Part shown: piece by piece, positions 14,174-27,873 of the stretch | How the letters are laid out: every line of letters begins with the position of its first letter | Position numbering within the stretch: the stretch's first letter is position 1 | Source: Alnus glutinosa | Taxonomy: Eukaryota > Streptophyta > Magnoliopsida > Fagales > Betulaceae | Direction of reading: 5' to 3' | DNA: 64,000 bases | Assembly: GCF_958979055.1 (NCBI RefSeq) | Contig: NC_084894.1 | Location: 26,793,616 to 26,857,615 of the forward strand | Program-made: the position numbers and the translations under genes | The notes under the pieces: model-generated | The model's input: the letters and a program-made list of their open reading frames with translations, nothing else | Databases searched by the model: none | Told to the model about the DNA's origin: nothing

Positions 14174-14668
14174 TATAAGAAATTACATATGTGTCCCTCA
14201 AACACATTTAATTTATTGTAATGGTTAAAATTTAAATAATTATCATAAAGGTAATTATTTAATTTGTTGTAAAGGTTGGAATTTAAATAATTATCATAAC
14301 GGTAATTATTTAATATAAAGATTGAATATGATTTATTCCACATTAAGTTATATGAAATCAAAATGGTTTTTTATATTAATATTTCTAATTTATTTTCCTA
14401 GATGGGAGGAGAATAATCAACTATCCAATTAATAACGAGGGTCCCTAGCCTACTTATATAAAGAGCCATGTGTATCTATCTATTTGCACACTCATAGGCA
14501 TAAGCCAAAAGAACTCTCTAAATTTTGTTTTTCCATAATTCTTTCTGTTGCAGAAAATTTTCTTCGTTATTCGTCTTGCTTGAATAAAGATATGGCTGGA
14601 AGTATTTATAATTCCGCTGCTTATTTAATTTAATAGCATTTTATTTATATATATATATTATGCTTACA
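14174..14668 (+). repeat. Left (5') LTR of the copia element
   Basis: 495 bp. Begins TATAAGAAATTAC, where the partner LTR begins TGTAAGAAATTAC, so the canonical TG has been lost here, and ends TGCTTACA. It contains a TATATAAAGAG TATA-like box and a short internal direct repeat built on TAAATAATTATCATAA. Confidence 0.92.
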
Positions 14669-14684
14669 TGTAGTATCAGAGCCC
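14669..14684 (+). other. Primer-binding site of the copia element
   Basis: TAGTATCAGAGCC directly after the LTR matches the plant initiator tRNA-Met primer site (TGGTATCAGAGC) apart from one early base. Confidence 0.85.
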
Positions 14685-16418
14685 GCCTCTATACTAATTT
14701 GTTCAGCTTTTAGTTTTTGGCAATTCTTTGTTGGTTGAATTGTATAAATTTTCTGTGCATAAATTTACCTCTATTTTGTTCATCTCATGTATTGTTTTGC
14801 TGTTTTACATATATGTCTAAATTGTTTAAGAAAAGCATGAACACTGTAAAGCATGAAAACTACACTATTTATGCACAGAAACCCAGCTTGTTTTGTCTTG
14901 AAATTATCTAGATAATTGCACACTGTAAAGCCTGTTTAGTAAAATACCACTAAAGAAATGATGTTTACGCACATATTATGGAAACACTATAGAATTATTG
15001 TTCGGATCTACTGCCGTGAAATCTCCACCGCCTGATCTCTTCAATACCACTGGCATATAGTAGGCGCCGGCCAGTCGTGGCCGGCGTCGATCGAAGAAGG
15101 AGAGGCCGCTTCCAGTGGCCTTTCCCCGTCACCGAGACTAGCGGCTCTTATGGGCCGCCTGGTTCCTAAACCAACGGCGACCCATTTGGGTCGTCGTTGC
15201 TGCTAAGTAGTGGCTTATCAAGGCCGCTGCATAAGGCAGCAGCAAGCTGACGGCCGGTGTCCCTACAAAAAAAAAAAAGAAAAAAAAAAAAGGAGAAAAC
15301 TAAGGAAGAAGAAGGAGACAACATAGGAGCTCTAGTAAATCGGGTCAAAGGGGTATTTTCCGGGTTAACGGGTTGGAAATTTGGGTAAGGGTTTTTTTTT
15401 TAAAAAAAAAAACCCTTACAGTTTTGGGTCACTAAAGGGGCCGACCCGAATGGGCTAGCCCAATAATGGAATTTGACCCAGCTCGACTCATGCAAATTTT
15501 GGGTCGTTAAGTGGGTTGACCCAAAAGCCCAACCCATTTCTAGCAGCCCATCCATAATTAAAAATAAAAGAAATTGCTTATGTGGTGTGGGGTTTAGAAC
15601 TTGGCTCTCTAAAGAGTTTAAGACTACTAAGACCATTGGGCCATAAGATTTATAATGTTTTCATATTACAATTTCGTTTCTCTTATGTTTTACATTATTC
15701 AGTATTAAAATTATTGTTTCCTTAATACTTGAACTTAGAAATATAATTAAATTTTTAATTATATTGTTTAAATATAATTTGTTTGATGCTTAGACCTAAG
15801 AATAATTAACAATACTATATATGTTGGTGTATGTTTACAGTACTATCCAATAATACAATATCTATGAAAGTTTTGGCAAGAAAAGTCTTGGGATTTAAGT
15901 GTGTCCATTATGGCTCCCCTCACTTTCCTGGGAACTCACTAGTGTTGTACCTTGGAGAATCTGTTTATTACATTTTTATATTGGTTTGTTTTATTTCTGG
16001 GACTATTTATGGGCAAAAATTATTATAATAATTTTGGGAGAGCCACATCATCCCAATTTTATAATAATAATTATATCTGGGTTATACACATGAACTTCAT
16101 AAAGAAAAATTAATATCAATTATGTAATTAATTCATAAATTTAATTGCTTATCCCCACAATGAAGTTTTTATATTTATGACTTAATTAGAATAAGATAAT
16201 AAATTTAATATTAAAAATAAAATTTCTCATAGGCCCACAGGTACGGAGAATTTTATTTGTTAATATTTAAATTTATTAATCTTATTAATAAATGATAAAT
16301 TTCATGCATGATGCAACATTTGCCCACAAATAGGTTGAAATTTACTATTTACTATTAAATTAAATTAGCATTAGTTAATTTAAAATAAAGTTAATTTCAA
16401 AGCATTAAAATTTTTTCC

Positions 16419-17126
16419 TTGACTATTGCAGTTATTTCTACTACTGCTATTCTAGAAAGTATTGTTCCAATGCTTAATGGGAACAATTTTTCTGAGTGGA
16501 AAGAAAATTTACTTTTCTATTTGGGGTGTTTAGAACTTGATTTGGCGCTCCATATGGACGAATCACCTGTCCTCACAGATACAAGTACTCCATTAGAAGT
16601 TACGAAGCATGAGATGTGGGAGCGATCTAATCGCCTAAGTCTCATGTTTATGAAGTCTCACGTAACTAAGGACATTAGGGGTTCTATCCCTGAATGCAAT
16701 AAGGCAACATAGTTCATGCAGGCTGTTGCAGAACAATTTGTAAGTTCTGATAAGGCATTGGCAAGCACCCTAATGAAGAAACTCTCAAGTAAAACTTTTG
16801 ACATATCCAAAAGTGTGCGAGAGCATATTATGGAAATGAGGGACATGGCTGCTCAACTGAAGTCCCTAAAGGTTGATATTTCCGAGTCCTTTTTAATTCA
16901 TTTCATCTTGAACTCACTCCCAACTGAGTACACTTCTTTTAATATATTCTATAACACACATAAAGATAAATGGTCAGTGAATGAACTTCTGACCATGTGT
17001 ATTCAGGAGGAGGAAAGGCTGAAGCATGAGAAACCACAAAGTGTTCACTTTGTGGCTACTCATGATAAGAGAAAGAGTAATAAAGGCAAAAGTGCCCCGC
17101 ATTTCAAGAAAGACAACAAGTTGTAA
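16419..17126 (+). pseudogene. copia gag, broken
   Basis: One reading frame crosses the whole segment, interrupted by a TAG at 16710-16712. The first part contains PMLNGNNFSEW, typical of plant copia gag, and a UBN2-like helical region follows. The end is Lys-rich. The zinc knuckle that should follow is represented only by degraded EHMKKDCQKYK after another stop. No in-frame ATG begins the frame, so the start is lost or lies upstream. Confidence 0.85.
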
Positions 17127-17499
17127 ATCAAGAAAAGGGAGCATATGAAGAAGGATTGCCAAAAGTATAAAAGATGGCTTGAAAAGAAACAGTTTTCTCA
17201 ACACAAGGAAACTAGCAAGCAATGAGCAACGGATCTATTTCGGAAATAAGTTGTTTTCTTATGTGAAAGCGGTTGGGACCTTTAGATTGATTTTGAAAAC
17301 TGGTTATATTTTAGATTTAGAAAATATATTTTTATTCCATGCTTCTCTATAAACTTAATTTCGGTTTCTAAACTGGATATTATTGGTTTTAGTTTTTGGT
17401 TTATAAACTCTACCTTTAGTATTTTTAAAGGTGGACATTTTATTGGTGGTGGAACCAAAATTGATCTATATCCTAACTTTGAAAACAATCATATATCAT

Positions 17500-20302
17500 T
17501 GCATTATAGTGTTGGCACAAAGAGGAGCTTGGTGAATGAGAACTCTGCTTTGTTATGGCACATGAGATTGTGACATATCTCCATAGAGAGAATCAAAAGA
17601 TTAGTAAATGATGGAGTTTTAAAAACTATTGATTTTACTGATTTTGGTACTTGTGTGGATTGCATAAAGGGAAAGCAAACCAACAAGACCACTAAAAGTG
17701 CCAAAAGGAGTTTTGAGATTCTTGAAATCTTACATACAGATATCTGTGGACCTTTTTCCTACTCCTTGCCTAAATAGTTAAAGATATTTTATATCTTTTA
17801 TTGATGACCATACACGGTATATGTATCTCTATTTTCTAAATGATAAAGCTGAAGCACTCAATGCTTTCAAGACCTATAAGGTAGAAGTAGAGAAACAAAA
17901 GGAAAAGAAAATCAAGATCGTAAGATCTGATAGAGGCGGAGAGTACTATGGAAGGTACACAAAAAATGGACAAATGATAGGTCTATTTCTGCAATTTCTT
18001 GAAAAAGAAGACATTGTTGCTCAATACACAATGCCTGGCACACCACAACAAAATGGTGTAGCAGAAAGAAGAAATCGCACACTTATTGACATGGTAATGA
18101 GTATGCTTAGTAATTCTGAGTTACCTTCATTTCTATGGAGTGAAGCCTTAAAACTACTGAGTATGTATTAAACCGGGTTCCATCCAAGGTTGTCCCTAAG
18201 ACACCTTTTGAATTATAGAGTGGATGGAAACCAAGTTTAAATCACTTACACATATGAGGTTGCCTTGCTGAAGTGAGGATTTATAATCCAAATATAAAGA
18301 AGTTAGACCCAAGGACAGCCAGTGGTCATTTTATCGGCTATACAGTCAACTCCAAATGATTTAGGTTTTATTGTCCTTCTAATAATACTAGAATTGTTAA
18401 GTCTATAAATGCAAAGTTCTTAGAGGATCTTGGACATAGCGGGAGTGCTTATCCTCAAAGGATTGAATTAGAGGAAGCACAAGAGCTGACTGATGCTCCT
18501 TTATCTAAAGGACGTTTGATTATACTAAAGGAAATCCAAACAGATTATCTTGAACCACAATCAATTTCAAAACAGTCAACTCATGAGGAACAAGTTCATA
18601 TTGAACCTACCCAACCCCCTCCAAATGAGGAGGAAGTAGGATTAAAAAAATCTTCTAGAATAATTAGACCCGCAATCTCTAGTGATTATATTGTATACCT
18701 CAAAGAGTCCGATTTTGATGTTGGGCCTAAGGATGATCCAAATTCATTTTCACAAGCCATGAGTGGAGAACACTCCACATTATGGTTAAAAGCCATGAAG
18801 GAATTCATGGAATTCATGGCTAAAAATCAAGCCTGGAATCTTGTTGACTTACCAAAGAAAGCTGTAGCCATAGGCTGTAAATGGGTTTACAAAACCAAAA
18901 GGGATGCTTATGGTAATGTTGAACGATATAAAGCTAGACTTGTGGCCAAGGGTTTCACACAAAAGGAAGGCATTAATTATCATGAAACCTTCTCTCCAGT
19001 ATCCAAGAAGGATTCATTTAGGATAATCATGGCATTAGTAGCTCATTTTGATCTAGAGCTACATCAAATGGATGTGAAAACAGCTTTTCTGAATAGGGAT
19101 CTTGAGGAGGAGGTTTACATGAAACAACCTGAAAGTTTTGATGATAACACTCAGAAAGCTTGCAAACGAAATAAATCTATTTATGGACTAAAACAAGCCT
19201 CATGTCAATGGTATATTAAATTTCACGAAGTTATTACCTTATTTGGTTTTATTGAGAACTTTGTTTATCAATGTATATATCTTAAAGTTAGTGGGAGTAA
19301 AGTCATATTTCTAGTCCTATATGTAGATGATATTTTTACTTGCAAGTAATAATTTTGCTACATGAAACCAAACAGTTCTTTTCTCAAAATTTTGAAATAA
19401 ATGATTTGGGTGAAGCCTCTTATGTCATTGGCATAGAGATTCACAGAGATAGAAAACAAAGAATATTAAAATTGTCTCAAAAGGCCTACATTGAAAAGGT
19501 TTTGAAAAGATTCAGAATGAAGAACTGTTCGGCTTTTGTAGCACTTATCATTAAATGAGACAAATTCAGTAATGATCAATGTCCTCGAAATGCATTGGAA
19601 TAAGAGCAGATGAAAAATGTTCCATATGCATATGCAATTGGAAGTCTATTGTATGTTCAAGCTTGCACTAGACTTGACATTGTTATGGCAGTTGGAATGT
19701 TGGGTCGATATCAAAGCAACCCAGAAATGGAACATTGGAAACCTGCAAAGAAAGTCATGCAGTATTTGCAAGGAACCAAGGACTATGGTTTGACATTCAG
19801 ACACACTGACCATTTGGAGGTGGTTGGTTATTCAGATTCAGATTTTGCTAGATGTGTAGATAGTAGAAAATCTATTTCAGGGTATATCTTTCTCTTTGCT
19901 ATAGGGGCTATATCCTGGAGAAGTAACAAGCAAACTATAGTTGCTACATTTACAATAGAAGTAGAATTTATTGCGTGCCATGAAGCCACTACAAAGGCAC
20001 TATGGTTGAGAAATTTTGTTGGTGGTCTCAAAATTGTTGATTCTATAGCGAGACCAATCAAGATCTTCTACGATAATCGTGCTGCCATATTCTTTTCTAA
20101 GAATAATAAAAGTGGAAGCAGAAGTAAGCATATCGACATCAAGTATTTTCATATGAGAGAGAACATCAAAAGGAATGAAGTGTTCATTGAGTATATCAGT
20201 ACTGAATTGATGATTGCGGATCCTATGACTAAAGGTTTACCGGTAAAGCTGTTTAAATGTCATGTGAAGGATATGAAACTCATTGATTCTTATTGTACCT
20301 AG
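17500..20302 (+). pseudogene. copia pol, broken (integrase, reverse transcriptase, RNase H)
   Basis: GAG-pre-integrase remnants (LLWHMRL then a TGA) lie at 17540-17760. An integrase core with RSDRGGEY and TPQQNGVAERRNRT lies at 17821-18171, followed by a frameshift near 18165. Reverse transcriptase with KWVYKTKRDAYG and YVDDI lies at 18516-19345. An RNase H region with SDSDFARCVDSRKS lies at 19610-20302. Stops or frame changes separate all four blocks. No protease motif survives between gag and integrase. Confidence 0.88.
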
Positions 20303-20613
20303 TTCTTTCTAATTAGTCTATAGACATCAAGTTATTGTTAATAAAAGTTTTGTGCACATTTGTTATATTATCTATGGGGATAAAACTAAAGTTGGATCTG
20401 AATAACTTATGGGAAATTTATTCATAAAGTTTAATTGCCCATATAGTACTCATTTAGGGAATATTTTATATGTAATACATGGAAGGGACGACTTATTATA
20501 TAAAGTTTTAACGCCATGATTCATGTGTAGTATTTCTTATGTGAGTGGGAGGATTTCATAAATGGTTAGAATAAATAAAGTGATAATCATATTGAAGAAC
20601 CGAACATCATATG

Positions 20614-21077
20614 TGTAAGAAATTACATATGTGTCCCTCAGACATATAATTTGTTGTAACGGTTGAAATTTAAATAATTATCATAACGGTAATTATTTAA
20701 TTTGTTGTAACGATTGGAATTTAAATAATTATCATAACGATAATTATTTAATATAAAGATTGAATATGATTTATTTCACATTAAAATATTAATATTTTTG
20801 ATTTATTCTCTTTGATGGGAGGAGAATAATCAGCTATCCAATTAATAACGAGGGTCCCTACCCTACCTATATAAAGAGTCATGTGCATCCATCTATTGAC
20901 ATACTCATAGGCATAGTCCAGAAGAACTCTCTAAATTTTATTTTTCTAGAATTCTTTGTGTTGCAAAAAATTTCCTTCGTTTTTCGTCTTACTTGAACAA
21001 AGATATGGCTGAAAGTATTTATAATTTCACTGCTTATTTAATATGATAGCATTTTATTTATATATATTATGCTTACA
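20614..21077 (+). repeat. Right (3') LTR of the copia element
   Basis: 464 bp. Begins TGTAAGAAATTACATATG and ends GCTTACA, followed by the target duplication TCTTC. Shorter than the left LTR through small deletions, with many point differences, which suggests an old insertion. A purine-rich AGTGGGAGGA at about 20544-20553 may be the polypurine tract but lies about 60 bp upstream of the LTR. Confidence 0.92.
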
Positions 21078-21367
21078 TCTTCTAGCTGCACTCGTAATGT
21101 TCAAAATGAGTGCAAAAACTATTCATGCTTAATGTACTCCACTCTCTTTCTTTCTTTCCCTTTTTCCTTTATTTTATTATTTTATCATTTTATTATTATT
21201 ATTTTTTTTATAAGGAATATATTATATGGGAAAAATATTAAAAAGCCACCTCAACCACTATAAAAAAGCCCTCTCTACTAGTAGTCATTTTTCAAAAATG
21301 TCTCACAATTGACAGACGTAACACTTTTTATATGAAACTAAAATTTTGAGACAAAAAAAGCTCCAAG

Positions 21368-21434
21368 TGGGGGGGGGGGGGGGGGGGGTGCCTTGTTTGG
21401 AATTTTTTAAAAAGAATTTCGTTCAGTCTAGTCT

Positions 21435-21470
<36 letters not shown>
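21368..21470. repeat. Poly-G run next to a poly-T run
   Basis: An uninterrupted G run of about 20 bases starts near 21368, and about 30 T start near 21439. Both are prone to assembly and sequencing error. Confidence 0.85.
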
Positions 21471-21472
<2 letters not shown>

Positions 21473-22016
21473 TTTAAGTAAAGAAGGGTATTATAAGAAG
21501 AAAAATAGAAAAGTGGTCACGTCTAAGGCACTTGACCAATTTTTCATTCAACCTAACGGCCAACCTTAACAGAGTGGCTTTTTTGATTTTTTGTAAAAAA
21601 ATTGTTTAGTTGTTCTTGTAAATCTATACAACCCATGTGTAATTTTCTTTTCTTGTAATGAATTTTATCTTGCCAAAAAAAAAAAAAGAGAAAAAAGAAA
21701 GAAGAGAGTTTTTGCACTCAAAGCCCAAAAGTCAGAACAAAAAAGTTATTTATTTATTTATTTATTTTTTATTAGTAGAACAAAAATGTTAAAAACTGAA
21801 AAAAATTATGACAATTTAAACTGCAGTTACTGTTCATAGGGCTCTGAACACTCCACTGAATATTTGGAGCAACTAGGATGCAGCTTGGAGGTTGTGTTGG
21901 GCTCACTTTATGGGCTCAATCCTCTGACCCAAGCATTGGTAGGCTTGGTTGGCCCATGGATATCCTTGGGCTATTATCTGGAAGTTGAAATCAAAAGAAC
22001 TAAATAAGTTGTTCTA

Positions 22017-22017
<1 letters not shown>

Positions 22018-22069
<52 letters not shown>
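22018..22069. repeat. (TA)n microsatellite
   Basis: About 25 perfect TA units. Confidence 0.95.
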
Positions 22070-22073
<4 letters not shown>

Positions 22074-24744
22074 TTTATTGAACTCGTGTTTTCAGAGCAT
22101 ATAATTCTCACGTATTCTTTTAAAAATGCTAGAAAGAATTAGATTAAATTTTACAAATCTAAATTATCTAATGGTGTATACATTTTTACATCATTTAAAA
22201 GCATCATGTTGATCGTTAGATGCAACAAAATATAATCTAAACCATGTAAAGATCAAGGAATCAAACCCATATAAACCTTGTTACCCTTTGCCGATTCTAT
22301 GACCGATTAATAGGGTTAACCATAAGAGAAGGAAGTTAGGATAGGATGAAAGAAGGACATCAACAACGGCATAGGGAGAATAACAGATTCACCTTCTATC
22401 CCAACCCCACAAGGTGACAATGAGATCTAGATCATAAAATGAATTCTTTATCCTATTCTGCTTTTAGGATACATTTTTTAATTTTACAAATTGAATTGAA
22501 AGAATTCTTTCACATGACAAAAAAGCTTTGTTAAAAAAAAGAAAGAAAGAGAGGAAGATGCCATTAGGGAGCTGCTGGGTATAATACGTACAAAATATTC
22601 TGTAGCGTATAAAATAATGTGGTGGCTACATGAAATGATGAAATTGACCACATTGCACAAGTTCATGAGCCTTGGAATCCGTTCATCCAGAGCTAAACTC
22701 CACATAATAATAATAATTTTTTTTTAAAAAAAAAAGAAGGAAGATTTCTACTTCCAAAAATGTTGTTAATTCTTGGTTTTTAGGTAATTAATTTTTTGAT
22801 TTTCGTGCTTTATTATTATTATTATTATTATTAAAATACTTTTTATTATTAGTATGGTAGGATGAAGATGTAGTACAAAACATTTATGCTTTGGGCTTCA
22901 AAAATAAAAAGAAATAGAAAAGAAAAAGGAAAATGAACTCTTCCCATCTCTTCTCTTTTTGGGAAGTTTTATTCCAAAGGGCTCTGTTCATATTCTCACC
23001 CCCATTACAAAGTAATAAAGCACTGGCATCCACCACGTCCAAAGTTTTTTTTATAATAATGTCAAAAGTCCTCTGATTCTATTTTTAAAGAAGGGATAAC
23101 AATAAAGGAGATGAAAAGGCTTTTCTCCCATCTGTCAATGAATTATGAAGGTGTCAGGCATCCTTACCATTGAGGTAATTAAGGAGGTCTGTCATATTCT
23201 CTGGCTCTAATTTGTCATTATTTTCCAAAAGTATTTTGAGTGTTTCTGAATAAAGTGAATGCACTAAATTACATTTTTCTTGAACCTGCTGCTCTTGGGT
23301 AAGTTTAGATAGGTGAACACTACAGCAGGAGGATGGGCAAAAGTTCAGGTATTGGCAAGGACAATGACAGCATCGCCCCCACAAAAATTGTAACCAAATT
23401 TTGGTACCAAACATTGATAATTGCACATGAATTTAGAGCATTTTGGGATGAGAGCCCTTTTTGATAAGGATGATATGAAAAACTCAATTTTTGTAGCTTT
23501 TAATGAAATATTGATATATCATTTAAGCACATACTAAACATTAGATATAAAAACACTAAATTTTATACCAAAAAACAAAACTAATGAACAAAAGAGCATT
23601 TTTTGAGTTTTCTTATTTGCAAAGAACCCACCATCTCCATCGGATTTGCCCAAAATAATTAAGGAAAGAGAAAATCAAAGGAAAAAGACAATCATCCAGC
23701 CGTCGAAATCTGCCGAAGACCACCCTCTATAGCCACTGTATTTCGGTGAAGTTTCTTGCCCCTTTCTCTCTGTCTGTGTCTCCCTCTTTGTGTGTCATTT
23801 GGGTTGTTCCCTCTGTAAGCCACAAACCCAGTTGAATTCAGTTAAACCATGCAATCCGTTTAGATCTATTTCAGTTGCCAATGAAATGGAGTACGGGGAA
23901 CTCTCCATCTAATAAGGCGTCTAGATCTATGCACTGCCAGGGGATCTCTTGCCTTTGTCTATTTTGGTTAAACATGAATTCTTTTTTTTCTTTTTCAAAA
24001 ATCCATTAAGAGCATATTAACAATAATCCTTAATGCACTGAAAGAAAGGGAGGACCACACCCCATGGAGGAAGGAGCTCTTTATGATTGAAACAAACCCA
24101 TCCAACCCAGATGGCAATTCAAATGGATCGTTACCTCTCCGGCAATTGATCGAGCCTGTACCAAGAATTGTTGAAATGAGCGGTTTAAAATTGTTTTCAT
24201 GTTTATTGTATTTTTTTTGTTTTTGATAACTTGTTCACTTATAGTTGGTTACTGTAAAATGAGGGATTTACAGCCCATTTTTATAGAAGGTATTCTCTTT
24301 TGGGATAGTTAAAAGGTTATTTTATTTTGATTAGTGGTGTAACAAAAATGGGCAAAAAATAATTCGATTCACCTAGTCATTTTAACTACATATATAAAAA
24401 AAGGGGTAACTATTAGGGTGCTTAGCAAATTAGCTTAAAACGCATAAATAAACTAATGAAACTTCAATATGATTCTTTTTCCTCTTTAATAATAGTGAAA
24501 ACAGATAGAGAAATAATATTTTAAATGAATTAGTGAAAATAGATAGTTAAAATAGAGACAGGGATCTAAGTGTTTTGAAAATTTTGGTAGGTAAAATATA
24601 AAAAGATAATTTTTTAGTTAAAATTTGTTGAGCCAAATGTGAATGCTCTAACACAATTCAGGCGAACTCATAGCAATTAAAGATGTTGCACAAAAATGGT
24701 AAACAAAATTTTGGTAGCAAACGATGATTGTCCATGAATATGAA

Positions 24745-25127
24745 ATAATTAAGGTGAACATGTGTTATAAATCTTCTAATAATTATAGTGTGACCCACAT
24801 GTTATACGCACGGTTTAGTAAGATACAAATTAAGCTGTTTGATAATTTAATCAAAAGGAATCATAATTGGAATTAATTTTTATTCCTTAATGGGGAGGAT
24901 AAATAAGATAAAACTTTGATCGAGAGTTGCTGACCAATCCTATAAATAAAGAGCTTATATATTTCATCAATAAAGATAATTATGCTTAGGTTAGAGAATA
25001 CGTTTGTCCTGAATTTCTTTCGGATTTATGTTGCTGAGATTTTCTGATTTGCTTGAACGAATATGATTAAAGGTATGTCAAAATATTTCCGCTACGTTTT
25101 CTATTATATTTTTGTTATGAATTAACC
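24745..25127 (+). repeat. Possible solo or relic LTR
   Basis: Begins TGTTATAAAT, contains TATAAATAAAGAGC and AATAAAG, and closes with ATATTTCCGCTACG. This order parallels the copia LTR at 14174 (TATATAAAGAGCC, GAATAAAG, ATAATTCCGCTGC). No target duplication or partner LTR was found, so the ends are approximate. Confidence 0.35.
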
Positions 25128-25864
25128 CCATCTCAATGTGATATTGTATTTTCATTTTCACTTTTGGCATTTTTATGGCCAAGCCTTTTAGAAAAGTTTT
25201 AGCGAAATTTAGCATCTAAATTTTCTAATTTTCAAGTAGTGGCTCATGAAAAAAGAAGAAGGGGTGTTAGATATCCATAAGACTTACTATACACATCTTG
25301 ATGAACATGGGGCTTGGTCCATTGTTGAAAATATGCTACTTACAACTTGTCTCTTAGTAAGAATAACTTTTTTCAGTAGGGAGATTCCGTGTAATAGAGT
25401 TGCCTTGTAACCTTATGTGAGTGTATGGCTCGAACTGTCTGAGCATCTGTTCGAATACGTACAAGCCGGACAAACTTTAGCATCTATTGGACGAGAACTA
25501 AATCTACTTTCCCCACCCTAATATCCTCTTTATGTAAAAGGAATGACAAGACACTTGGAAAACTTCAGAAAGAGCCCATGCAATTGGGTTGGAGTACCCT
25601 ATTCAAGCATTAACATCATACCAAATGAAAGCTAAGAGAAAGGTATGCTTTATCATCAAAATACAACTGTTTTGAAAATCCATCATAACATAAAATCATT
25701 TTCTCCCTTGTGGAGAAAAGAAGAGGATCTCATAATTTCGGAAATAAAAGAAACAAATTGAAGTCTCCCTAGCTTATCACAGACATCAATTGACCAATTC
25801 TGAACTAGAAACAGAGTAATCAAACAACTGGCAAAACTACATCTTCAACTGAGCTCTGAAAGAA

Positions 25865-27873
25865 TCAGTCAGACTTGCTGTTGGAAGATTTGAACAACTC
25901 AGGGTCAGTCTGATAGTAGACGATGTCTCCATCGTCATTGACATAGTGGTCTTCTGCAATGCTTCTTACTAGATTCTTGATCAAGTGAATTGGGAACGGC
26001 CCAGATCTCTTTGGCTCCCGATAGTACTTTCCAAGCACTGGTTTGGCTGCATTAGTCTGCAAGAGAAGCATTAAAACTCTAAGAATCAGCTCGTTAACTA
26101 AAATAGAATTTGCTGAGGTGATGGAGAAAGTTAAGCACCGCTTCCACTAGATGATAGTGTGGGATTTGAGGGAAGAGATGATGTATAACATGGGTGCCAA
26201 TATCATGGTGGATGCTATTAAACCATCCATAATCTCGATCAACTGTTGTGAGCCCTCCCCTTAGATAACTCCATTCCTGTCAAGATACAAACATTGTTAA
26301 ATCACGGCTTTTCTTACAACACTCTTCTCTCAAGACTTGAAATATTTAATTAAAATAAGAGATAAATGATGGAGACACAGTTCGAACTCACAACTTATAT
26401 TCTAATATCATGTTAAGTCACAATTTTTTTTAAAAGCTTAAGTTGATAGGAATCGATGAATTTAACAAATGACAAACACTAATGAAGCTTTTAGATCGCA
26501 TACTTCTGCATAAAATGTAAAATTCCCTTCTGAAGTTGGGTAATGAACATAGACATTTATCAGTACCTTGCCACGGTACCAAGGAAGCTTCTGCTCATAG
26601 CCATGGTGGTGTAAGTAAGTCACAAGGTCCAGCCACATTACAAAAATCTGTGAATAATTGGGTATTCAATTAAGAACATTACAATTAGAGAACTATAAAG
26701 AATTTCATGAAGTTATCAGGCAAGAGAAATTTCACCCACCAAGTGGGGAACACCGTAAAGCTTTAGCATTTGGATGGGGCCTATTGCATAGGATGAATAG
26801 ATAAGCAGAGCAGCCATTGTAGACCAGCACAAGGTTGAAGTTATCACATCTTTCCTTTCATTGGGTGCGAACAGTTTGCTATATGGGCTGAAGTGGGAAC
26901 CTTCCTTTCCTGGACTTCGACTCCACTGAGATGTAATCCAGCAGAAAAAAATTAAACCATGGCATTGACAAGCACACAAGTTTTGAAATTGCAGAATATA
27001 AGCTCTCTCACCAAGTAAAAAGGGTATGCAAACAAGGGAAAAGGCACTGTGAATCTCAGCAATCGGGTGCTGTAAGCCAAACTCTTGTATAACTTCTCAG
27101 TCAACTGGGAAAGATGAAAAAAGACATTTCTAGATATTGAAGATTAAAACTTGATTATATCCCATTTCATCCTCAATAAAATCCTTTCTTTTCAAAATAA
27201 TAATAACAATAGAAGAGGCATAATACCGGAACCCATGACTCGTCATTCTCGACATTCCCATGGTTCTGGTGGTGAGTTCTGTGGCTAATTCTCCTGTAGG
27301 ATTCAAAGATTAGAACACATTTTTTGGAAAAAAAAAGTTGATTGAAAAATGAAAGTTGTCAAAAACCCACCATCCGTGGTAGGGTACAAGAATTGCAGAA
27401 TGCAAGATATGCCCCACCAAATTATTCAGCTCGGGACTGTCAGAAAAGCTTCCATGGCCACTGTTCAATCAATCGAAATCGAAGATATTGTAAACAGAGT
27501 ATATGCATTGCAAAACAAGGAAGTTATAGAAGGCAAAGAATGTACAAGCATGCAATTACCAATCATGTCCAAGAACAAATAAAGCCCAGAACATTGTTCC
27601 CTGAGCAGCCCAGTAGAGTGGCCAAGAGATCCAAGTATTGAAGTAGATTACTGCTGCTGCCAATGCAATAACCACAAAGACATCCCTGAGAGCATAACTC
27701 AGAGACCTCCATGGATTCTTCACCCAACAGTGCTTTGGAATGGCAGCTCGGATCTCAGCTATCTTAAATGGAGGCGGCGCACTTGGGTCGAAATCATCTT
27801 TTTCACCAACCCCATGAAAGCCATTGCCAAACCCTCCGGCATTCTCCATCTCTTCAAGCACCGGTTCCTTCAT
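25865..27873 (-). CDS. FAD3: Omega-3 fatty acid desaturase, ER type
   Basis: Eight exons, read by hand: 27873-27560, 27460-27371, 27293-27227, 27104-27012, 26925-26740, 26647-26567, 26276-26139 and 26056-25865. They give 386 aa, the length of Arabidopsis FAD3. The enzyme converts linoleate to alpha-linolenate on ER phospholipid, using cytochrome b5. The three di-iron histidine boxes are visible: HDCGHG (split across exons 1 and 2), HRTHH (exon 3) and HVIHH (exon 7). Hydrophobic spans such as [13 protein letters not shown] flank them. The N terminus has no obvious plastid transit peptide and the C-terminal [14 protein letters not shown] is FAD3-like, so FAD7/FAD8 is less likely. The start at 27873 is the first ATG after an in-frame stop; 27849 is an alternative. 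Confidence 0.94.

Larger units (their letters stand above)
14174..21077 (+). mobile_element. Full-length, decayed Ty1/copia LTR retrotransposon
   Basis: Two LTRs flank an interior of about 5.9 kb with gag, then integrase, reverse transcriptase and RNase H. This integrase-before-RT order defines copia. The element sits between perfect 5-bp target duplications TCTTC (14169-14173 and 21078-21082). The primer site after the left LTR reads TAGTATCAGAGCC and fits initiator tRNA-Met. A GC-rich leader of about 1.7 kb precedes gag. Several stops and at least one frameshift mean it cannot make its own proteins. The clade within copia was not assigned. Confidence 0.95.
21083..25864. other. Intergenic DNA between the copia element and FAD3
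   Basis: Contains homopolymers, a TA microsatellite and a probable LTR relic, described separately. A minus-strand open frame at 23154-23426 has a Cys-rich start and a charged helical end but no family I recognise, and no splice context. The last 150 bp should contain the FAD3 3' UTR. Confidence 0.4.

Noticed and set aside
21368-21388. Poly-G tract as a G-quadruplex or telomere-like element
   Set aside because: A simple homopolymer without spaced G runs. Most likely slippage or an assembly artefact.
21230-21595. MITE with AAAAAGCCAC ends
   Set aside because: Only about 10 bases of inverted similarity and a homopolymer-rich centre. Too weak.
23154-23426. Minus-strand 90-codon open frame
   Set aside because: No recognised domain, no splice context and no neighbouring exon. 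Kept only as a remark in the intergenic entry.
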